DNA of 64,000 bases from contig CM036753.1 of NCBI GenBank assembly GCA_020796225.1, forward strand, positions 124,001 to 188,000, given 5' to 3'. The notes beneath the pieces are model-generated. The model did no database searches. It was not told the origin of the DNA and saw nothing but the letters and a program-made list of their open reading frames with translations. Below, in pieces: positions 56,538-64,000 of the stretch. The position numbers were made by a program, and so were the translations under genes. The stretch's first letter is position 1; each line of letters opens with the position of its first letter. This stretch comes from Arion vulgaris (taxonomy: Eukaryota; Mollusca; Gastropoda; Stylommatophora; Arionidae).

Positions 56538-56720
56538 GTAGCTGATTGCATAGTGATTAGTATGCTACATCTGGGCGTGTGATCCCATTTCGAATCCTCA
56601 GTGAAATTATCATTATTTTATCGGTGATGAGACTCAGATTGATCTAGCGTTAACTGGATACTAACGTATCATTGGGAAGCAAGTGTTGGTCAGTGTGATG
56701 TATGGAACCAGAGCCAGCTA
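56538..56720 (+). mobile_element. SINE-D copy 2 (tRNA-derived)
   Basis: The head reads GTAGCTGATTGCATAGTGAT (A-box-like) and GATCCCATTTCGAATCCTCA (B box TTCGAATCC) at tRNA-like spacing. The body GCGTTAACTGGATACTAACG loosely matches copy 1. Confidence 0.65.
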
Positions 56721-56924
56721 TAAACTTGTAGGCCTTCACGCGCCAGAGTTAAATTATGGAAATCAGACCACAACTACAGCACGTGACCTCGCATTCCCGG
56801 TGGTGTATATGGGCAATTCATTTTAAAATCAACACAAAATGATAAATCAAAGTTATATTATGCAACAGTTAGAAGTTTAACAATAATAAGGAATATCAAT
56901 ATTAGGAATATTTTCATTATTGAT
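56721..56924. other. Short unassigned stretch
   Basis: AT-rich, no motif. Confidence 0.3.
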
Positions 56925-57300
56925 GCTCGTCCATCACGGTGATGGTATTACATTTTCATCGAGGGAATGTGGTTGCGCTATGTTTGTCTGTGTGCGTAGA
57001 TGACTGAAGTAGGCCCGATACGGGCTTGAAATGTTCGTGCTTTGATGTGAGCCAAAAGTATCGCAGTTGTGGGAAGTTTGCCTTTCTGTTTTGACGTCTT
57101 TTCTCCATCCGTGCTGTTGTTCTATCTGCTGCCGGAGGCCGAGAACCGTGTGAAAGAAGTGTGCGCCAGGCTGGTCTGTCTTAAAGACAGCATTCTCAGT
57201 GTTGACATATATGCCAATTTCATCAGGTTCTTGGGATATCTTTGAATCCTTTTTCTGGCCCCCTGTGAGCGTTTACCCGCTGCGGCTCACCGAAGTCGTT
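56925..57300 (-). pseudogene. LINE C-terminus with decayed C2H2 finger, copy 2
   Basis: The nucleotide sequence matches 30820-31225 throughout: GATGCTCGTCCATCACGG, TTGCGCTATGTTTGTCTGTG, CCCGATACGGGCTTGAAATG, TTCTCCATCCGTGCTGTT and CCCCCTGTGAGCGTTTACC. It is the minus-strand coding sequence for the QGGQKKRxKDTLK to zinc-finger tail and carries more indels than copy 1. Confidence 0.75.
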
Positions 57301-57767
57301 TGGATCGGAAAAAATGCCAAACATTAGGTGTTGAAAGGATACATGAGGTGCTTCTCTGAATCGTTCCACTTGGATACATCTACGTGGAAAGGGCAGAAGC
57401 GTGCGAGATCATCAAATAGCAGTGTAGAAGAGAGACAGACTGAACAGAATACAAATTTGAGATCTCCGTTGTCAGCATAAATTGCTATATACCCTTAGGC
57501 CCACTGTTTCCAATCTTAAGTGAATCGTCAGTTTTCATGCACATCAGCAAAAAAATTTATTTGAGAGTTGATACCGTCTGATGTACCACAGCTGTCATCA
57601 GTAAAGCGATAAACGAACATACACGTGGTCTATATCTAATTCACAAACTAGGATGATGATATTTTTGTTTCGTAGGAATATTATTCAACGTTATCAGTAT
57701 GTCTGTGTAAGTGTGAAAGCGTCGTAAACGGGTGGGTAGGCTAGGTAGATAACAGATGCTTCGCATG
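57301..57767. other. No gene recognised
   Basis: No motif was seen. A minus-strand open frame at 57641-57931 partly overlaps the MITE and is not a gene. Confidence 0.35.
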
Positions 57768-57923
57768 CAGTAGCGGCTCGTGATGTGCGGTTCAATGGGC
57801 CGGAAAATGTTCGGAAAAATCATGATTTTGGGTTTGTTATATTTTAATTGAAAATAATAAATAAACATTATGCATTTTTTATGGTGAATGACCCACTGGC
57901 CCCTTAATGACGAGCCGCCACTG
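57768..57923. mobile_element. hAT-like MITE, 156 bp
   Basis: The ends are CAGTAGCGGCTCGTGA and, reverse-complemented, CAGTGGCGGCTCGTCATTAA. The right end matches the left end of 31875-33960 (with GGGGCCAGTG following), and the left end with its TTCGGAAAAATCATGATTTT stretch matches the right end of that element. It is a deletion derivative of the same family in opposite orientation. Confidence 0.8.
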
Positions 57924-57984
57924 GTTGCCATGGTAAAGTGTGAATCATGAAATGTGATTATTGGATAACATGTAATACTTGTTC

Positions 57985-58345
57985 TTGTACTTCTTCTTCT
58001 TTGCGTTCGGTTTCGTATGCTCGTCTATAATCTACCATGATTGGGGTTGCATCTTTGAAGCTTCACATGTCCAGTTCACGTCCACTCGCGAGTTCTAATA
58101 ACTTGCTTTTGTAAGCTTGTTCATAAGGCCAACGTTGATGTGTGTGTATGATGGGCATGACTGTAGGATGTGCTCAGGAGCTGTGTTTCTTAATGCACAG
58201 CATGCACACACTGTACAGTCACAGAAAACTTTATTCTGTGAATGTGTCCTTACCAATCATCATTGTTCCGCGCTTTGGATGACAGGTGACAAGCTCCTGT
58301 AGTGTGCGGTTCAATTCTGCAGGCTCTCATAAAAAGCTATGGTAG
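57985..58345 (-). pseudogene. LINE C-terminus with zinc-knuckle-like motif and (GAA)n tail
   Basis: From 58345 downward the minus strand gives AEDRRIWRTYHSFL and EPAELNRTLQELVTCHPKRG, then FCDCTVCACCALRNTAPEHI followed by LQSCPSYTHINVGL. The C-C-C...H...C pattern and the EHxLQxCPxY motif are those of the reverse-transcriptase zinc-binding tail of some LINEs. A GAAGAAGAAG tail follows at about 57993-58004. Frameshifts are present. Confidence 0.75.
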
Positions 58346-60235
58346 GTTCTCCAGATTCTACGGTCTTCGGCGCTGCATGCCAAAGGTTACGACGTCCATG
58401 ACACCGACCGAAGAACAAAGCTCAAGTGCTTCCTAGATCAAAATTTTAAAAAAGCAAATACTATTGCACGTGATGGTTAGGCCTGCAGTGACCTTTTATT
58501 AAGCGAAAGACTGTGATGTGCTATTTTCTATTTAGTCTGCTGATGGGATGGTGTGGGTGTTTGATTCTTGAATTTGTTTCCTCCATAACTGTTTTATATA
58601 CAGGCACCTTACAATGTTTGTGTACTGAAGATTCGTAATGGACAGAAAATAGGAAGGGTAATTAAAGATACATGAACGTTCGTACTCTCTTTCATTTCAG
58701 AAGTGTTATCCAGCAAAGATTGGCCCTTGAGATAATTATGTCTTTTGAAGACTATGCAAATGAAATATTTATCAGTTTTTACACAGGTTTGAAATGTTTT
58801 AAATATAATAAAGTTGGGCAGAAAATCCAGATATAAAATCGCAACGTAAGTAGACTGTTATAAGTAAAAAAAGTGAAATTATTAAATGAAAAGTTAACAT
58901 GCGTTAGAAAAGAAATAAATCTATCGGCGTGAGAACTTTAAACGTGATGTTTTCTTTTCGTGAAGAACGTCTGTAGTAAAGCTGATTGCCTGGTTTACAA
59001 GTGTCTGATGATGAATAGAAACAATGACTCTGTTACAAGCTAAAAACAGTATACGTGAGTTCTGTACTTATGCATGTTTTCATTTGGTCTGTCTCCTGAT
59101 CACGGGCTTGAACCGGTGGTTCAGTTAGTCCCAAGGAGATAGTGCATAGACAAGTTAGAATGCATTGTGTCGGTACGTTACAGAGAAGGACAAGCCTGTA
59201 TGAAATTAACTATGATGAGTTAACAGGGTAAATAATCATAATGCAGAGATTTAGTCGTACTTGTAAAATAAAAGAGACGAGGGTAAGAATGAAATATATT
59301 CTTGATTAATCAAGTTCAGACAGGAAGCTAAACAGATGAATGTTTCAATGGAGAGTGATGGGAGAGATAGATTAGAAACAACCTTTGTAATGGAAATATA
59401 TTATCTTTCACGTTTAAGTTTCAAAAAGATATAATCATAATGCGAATTTAATCGTTATTCTCTTTCATATATGTTTATCTACATTTTCTGAAAAGAATAC
59501 GTACGCACATTTTTAAAAGAACTATCTTTTACAAGCTAGTTGCATGTGGATTTATCATATTTCAGATGGCATACCATTACATTACATGAACAAACAAATA
59601 CATATATGTGTATATATATATATGTAATCATTGTTCTGTAGTGTTATTATATGCAGTAGTTAGTGCTGAAATGACCAAATAATCGCCACGAAGTTTGGCA
59701 TTTTATTAGTCATCATCAGATGTCCATCCACCTGACTCTTTGTCCCTGGTGTTTGACCTATCATCTCTCGAGATGTTTACATATTGTTTCAAAAGCTATC
59801 ACTTTTCTCACTTTATCTCGTTCCTCTTCGATTTTGTCAGTTTTTGACAATGTGTTCTAAGATGACATGGCAACACCCACTTGAGTGATTACAAATTTGG
59901 AATTTGAGATTATGAAATAGAGCCACTGTTACCTGCCGCATGTCATAAGAGGCAGCTAAGGAGGTTTTAGTTGAAATCGGATGCACATGTCTAAAGGTCA
60001 TGAGAATCTATGCGTTTAGAGCCTGCCAAACCAATGTTTGGCAATATACACTTTCTTGGCAAAGATCAAATGTATCTCAAAAAGTGAATTAAAATTGGTC
60101 ATGAACGAACATAAAAAGAGAAGAAGATGTAGCTGTGCAGAATAACTTATTTTCAAAATATAATATTTAACTTTTAAAGTATTATTTAATCTATAAAATT
60201 TCCGTATCATGAAAAAGTTGTGTTTTTTTCTCCCA
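58346..60235. other. Long AT-rich region without recognised gene
   Basis: No transposon protein motif was found. A TA run lies at 59605-59626. At 59938-59970 CTGCCGCATGTCATAAGAGG resembles the core of SINE-B, while its flanks do not match the rest of SINE-B. Confidence 0.4.
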
Positions 60236-60420
60236 TCTTATAATGTTTAAACTGGCCCATCCCCGGGGTTCCCAAATTTACCCCTTTTTTGGATTAAAAA
60301 AAAAAATTTTCCTTTTTAAAATTTTCCGGATTCCCTTTTTCCATTTTTATTTTAAAAATTTTTCCAACATATATTTAAAGGGGGTTCCGTAATGTAATTT
60401 GGGAACCCTTTACTAAATTC
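60236..60420. other. Suspect low-quality consensus patch 1
   Basis: Dense homopolymer runs (CCCC, TTTTT, AAAAAAAAAA, GGGG) with truncated phrases such as TTCCCTTTTTCCATTTTTAT differ sharply from neighbouring sequence. I read it as poorly polished assembly rather than biology. Confidence 0.5.
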
Positions 60421-60654
60421 AACTCTTATGAAGAAACATCAACTGGGCTACACATACGGACGCGAGGACATAACAATGATCTTATATCATGAGTTTGATG
60501 GTGAAGAAGAAGAACTGGAATCATACTTTCCAACAAGTCAATATTTATAAAAACTGAAAAAAAACTCACATTCGGACATTGAAATTAGAACATTGACAGG
60601 AGGAACATAAGAATCTATATTGATTGGATTATTTACCCCTCACATTGCACTTTG

Positions 60655-62790
60655 TGAGTAACAAGTGTGCTGATCTTATTCTTCCAGAAAAATCTCAGCT
60701 GGTGTAGAACTCGGTCTACAGATCTCCTTGTAATCTTACAAGAAAATCTCAGTGCGTGAAGCCAGTAGACAGAGAGGTCTCCATGTAATCTACACAGAAA
60801 CATCTCAGCTGCAGTGAAGAACAGAGTCCTAAAGGGGATCTCCATGTAATTACACGAAACATCTCAGCTGCGTGGAGGTAGTAGCACCAGAGGGTCTCCT
60901 AGTAATCTCACAGAAACATCTCATCTCATCTGAACTCAGTAGTCCTAGAGGGTCTCCATGTAACTACACAGAAACATCTCAGCTGCATTAATGAACTCAG
61001 TCTAAGAGGATTCCATGTAATCTTACGAAACATCTCAAAATGTTGGGAGCTCCAGTGCACCAGGAGGGTCTCATGTAACTTCCCCAGAAACATCTCAGGT
61101 TTCAGATCATAGCATAGCGAGGGTCTCCATGTAATCTTCAGAAAATCTCAGCTGCTCCCCCACCCCAAAAGGCCCACAACCCCAGTAGCCTGGCGGGGGT
61201 CTCCCATGAATTTCCCAAAAACATCTGGCTGGGTGTACAAGGACCCTTTTTGGCGTGATCCCCCATGAATTTTTCCAAAAATCTCGCTGGTGTAAACCCA
61301 AGTAGCCCCGGATTGGTCTCCCATGTAATTTCCACAGAAACATTCAGTTGCAGTGTACGGGCTCAGTAGCACCAGGCGGGGTCTTTGAAACCACGAAAAC
61401 ATCTCAGCTGCGGGAACCCCAAGTACCCTTGGAGGTCTCCCATGTAATTTTTACACAGAAACATCTCAGCTGCAGTGTCAACTCAGTGACAAAAGGGGGG
61501 TCCCCCAGAATTTTTTAAAAGAAACATCTCAGCTGGGGTCCGGAACCCCCAGTGGACTGGCGGGGGTCCCCCCATTAATCTTAAAAGAAACATCTCAGCT
61601 GCAGTTTTAAAATCAGAAACACCAGAAATTTCCCCAGGGTAATCTTACACGGAAACATCTCAGCTGCATTTAAAAAACTCAGTAAAATTGCAAGGGTCCC
61701 CAGGGACTTAAAAGGGGCATCCATTCGGGGAACCCCCAGTGGCCCAGCGAGGGTCCCCCCCAGGGTTCTTACACAGAAACATTCACTGCAGTGTCAACTC
61801 AGTAGCCTAGGGGGTCCCCCTTAATTTTACACAGAAACACCTCAGCTGCAGTGTCAACCCTAAAGTCCTGCGAGGTCTCCATGTAATTTACACGGGAAAC
61901 ATCTCACTGCAGTGTAGAACCCCAGTAGCCCCGGAGGGTCTCCCATGTAATTTTACACAGAAACATCTCGCGGGGCGGGTTTTCCGGCCAAACTCAAAAA
62001 GGCCAACCGGGCGAGGGTCCCCCATGTAATTTTTACAAAAAACATCTCATCTGCGGTGTCAAAACCCCAGGGGCCTTGGCGGGGGTTCCCCAGGGTTCTT
62101 CACGAAACATCTCGGCTGCGGTGTACAACCCCAGTGGCCCCTGGCGGGGGTCCCCATGTAACCAGAAACTTTCTCAGCTGCAGTGAGAACCCCGGGTAGT
62201 CCTGGCGGGGGATCCCCCATGTAATCTTAAAAGAAACATCTCATCTGCAGTGTAGGGAATAAATAGTCCTAGCGGGTCCCCCATGTAATTTACAAGAAAC
62301 ATCTCATCTGCAGTTTTGAACTCAGAATTAGCGGGGATCTCCCATGAAACCCACACAGAAACATCTCACTAAAGTGTACAACTCAGTAGTCCTGGAGGAT
62401 CTCCCATGTAATTTTAAAAGAAACTTTCTCAGCTGCAGGCAAAACCCCTTTAGTCCTGGCGGGGGTCCCCCATGTAATCTTACACAGAAACATCTCAGCT
62501 GCAGTGTACGAATTTCCAGTAGTCCTAGCGGGGTCCCCCATGTAATCTTAAAAGAAACATCGAATCTGCAGTGAAGAACTCAGTAGCCCCCTGGGGGATC
62601 CCCCATGTAATCTTACACGAAAACATTCACAAAGGGTTGAACTCGGGTAGTCCTAGCGAGGACCCTCCCATGCCCCCAACGAAACATCTCGGCTGCAGTG
62701 TACGAACTCGAGTCCTAGGGGGGTCCCCCAATGTAATTTTTAACAGAAACATCTCAGCTGCAGTGTACAACTAAATTAGAAACCTTGAGG
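60655..62790. repeat. ~62-67-bp satellite array (about 32 units)
   Basis: Units read approximately GGTCTCCCATGTAATCTTAC, ACAGAAACATCTCAGCTGCA, GTGTACGAACTCAGTAGTCC and TAGCGAG. The regular units near 62380-62760 give ~66 bp. Many units carry runs such as CCCCC and GGGGG and missing bases that look like consensus error. Open frames on either strand follow the repeat. Confidence 0.9.
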
Positions 62791-63745
62791 ATCGCCCTTT
62801 AAAATTTTGAAGAGGTAAATATATTTTTGGGAATTTTTTTTTTAATCTTTCCAATGAATTTACCTGGGCGCATTTTTAAATTTTTTTTCTTCTGGTTTTT
62901 AACCCCCAAGGTTTTTTGAAGTGATCATATTGAAACAGTACCTACATTGTATCCCCCGTCTCTTGGGGACTAGGAACACGTTTCACCTACACGGGAGACG
63001 ATCGGGGATCTCGGGAAAAAAAACCCAAATGGCTCCACGGGGGAGCAACCCCTTGTATAAATTGGAAAGAGATATGAGTAATTAACCTCACCACATATCA
63101 AATATTATAAAACCAAAGGCCCCAGCATCTATAGTAGGGGGCCAAATAAGAATGATGGAATGAATATGGGTACACAATCAGAAAACGATTATATTTTATA
63201 ATTTCAAAAACAGGGCCTTTAAAATTTAAAAATCCCCCCCATCCCAAAACAAATTTAACCATTTAAGCATGATTTTTTTGGGTTGTTGGAAAAAATAAAA
63301 ATTTAAACCAAAACGGTTTAGGCGACTGCTGGAAAGGGGGTTTAAAATTTTCATTGTCGGCCCCACCTTTTTGCCCTTAAAAGGATCTCATAAAGTGGCG
63401 CCCCAGTCTGAATTTGGAAGTAAACTATCGTAATAGAAGAATGAGTATGCTAATATTAAAGGAAATAAGAAACAGTAATTAAGGATACAAAATTGATAAA
63501 AAGATGCTGGTAAGCCCAAAAAAAAAGACATTTCAATAAATGCTTGAAAACGTATACCTTTTCCCAAACATCCATCAAAAAATGGGGTTAGAAAAGAAAT
63601 TTTGTTTTCCAAACCTTTGCTAAATCCCGTAAAACAAATATACTAGAAAAGTATTGTTGACATGAATCATATTTGGGGAAAGGCGAACACAATAACAAAA
63701 GTAAAAAAATTCCCCCGGGGATAAAAATCAATTTTTTTTTTAAAC
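62791..63745. other. No gene; low-quality-looking sequence
   Basis: Homopolymer-rich patches at 62800-62920, 63210-63330 and 63690-63745 resemble patch 1. No coding or transposon signal was seen between them. Confidence 0.4.
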
Positions 63746-63990
63746 GCTCCATTTTCGATTGGTAGTCAATCACTCATTGGGATGGGGGTTTTTGATCTGA
63801 GCAAGGCGTTTGGGTACCCCCAGTTATGCGTCTGCAAATAGGTAAACAAAATGGATTTCGCGACGGTTTTAACTGGGGCCCCTTTCCCCTAAGCCCTACC
63901 CCCAGTCGCCTCTTACGACATCCTTTGTAGGTCACTGTGTTATTATTTTTTGCCTAAAGACCTGACACCACAAGGTCCCAATGATTTTTT
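63746..63990 (-). mobile_element. SINE-B copy 6 (partly corrupted)
   Basis: Plus-strand landmarks AAACGCTCCATTTTCGAT, CCCAGTTATGCGTCTGCAAA, ACCCCCAGTCGCCTCTTACG followed by ACATCCTTTGTAGG, and GTGTTATTATTTTTTGCC are the reverse complement of SINE-B, including its GTAAGAGGCGACTG core. Many bases are replaced by GGGG/CCCC-type runs. The copy ends close to the window edge. Confidence 0.7.
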
Positions 63991-64000
63991 ATGCCCCCTT

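Noticed and set aside
61107..62774. Open frames in the right-hand satellite
   Set aside because: They follow the ~66-bp repeat and lie in sequence of doubtful quality.

Overview
This window looks like repeat-dominated, AT-rich intergenic or intronic DNA from an animal. Evidence: no bacterial gene organisation, no confidently recognisable host gene, and a dense mosaic of eukaryotic transposable elements. The elements are tRNA-derived SINEs, APE-type LINEs, a mariner, a Helitron, a Mutator-like (MULE) transposase and TIR/MITE elements, together with at least ten tandem-repeat arrays. The LINE types (FWNVRTM-type endonuclease, FADD-type reverse transcriptase, GKRxRGRP C-terminal motif) and several SINE families side by side fit a lophotrochozoan. 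I think a mollusc, possibly a cephalopod, is most likely, but this is inference.

Layout. 1-1.86 kb: a 55-bp satellite running in from the left edge. 1.9-8.9 kb: SINE-A copies, two LINE 3' tails that each abut a (TA)n microsatellite, and a TIR element. 8.9-13.06 kb: a decayed Helitron whose Pif1-like helicase can be followed for about 2.7 kb but whose Rep nuclease part appears lost. 13-22.6 kb: small tandem arrays, SINEs of several families, and decayed LINE 3' ends on both strands. 22.7-28.9 kb: two hammerhead-like dispersed repeats, a decayed MULE transposase with an internal duplication, and two RNase H-bearing LINE fragments in inverted orientation. 28.9-34 kb: a second copy of the TIR element, a LINE end, and a hAT-like MITE interrupted by a mariner. 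34.2-38.5 kb: a 48-bp satellite, then a nearly complete minus-strand LINE inserted inside the 3' end of a plus-strand LINE, with a candidate 7-bp target duplication. 38.5-43.6 kb: SINEs, an interrupted LINE and a two-stage satellite. 44.0-52.15 kb: a very large 21-bp minisatellite of roughly 390 units. 52-60 kb: further LINE/SINE debris and a 36-bp array. 60.6-62.8 kb: a 66-bp satellite in a stretch of poor-looking consensus. 63.7-64 kb: a last SINE-B copy.

How the parts relate. All long open frames at 44-52 kb are by-products of a stop-poor 21-bp (7-codon) unit that is open in five of six frames. They are not evidence for proteins. Coding signal that I trust comes only from transposable elements, and every one carries stops or frameshifts. 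SINE-B and several LINEs end in the same (GAA)n tail, which suggests shared retrotransposition machinery. A second LINE type always ends next to (TA)n. Nested insertions (mariner in MITE, LINE in LINE, SINE in LINE) give a relative chronology. Possible host signals are limited to three weak exon-like stretches (near 7.2, 17.1 and 42.6 kb), described among the findings.
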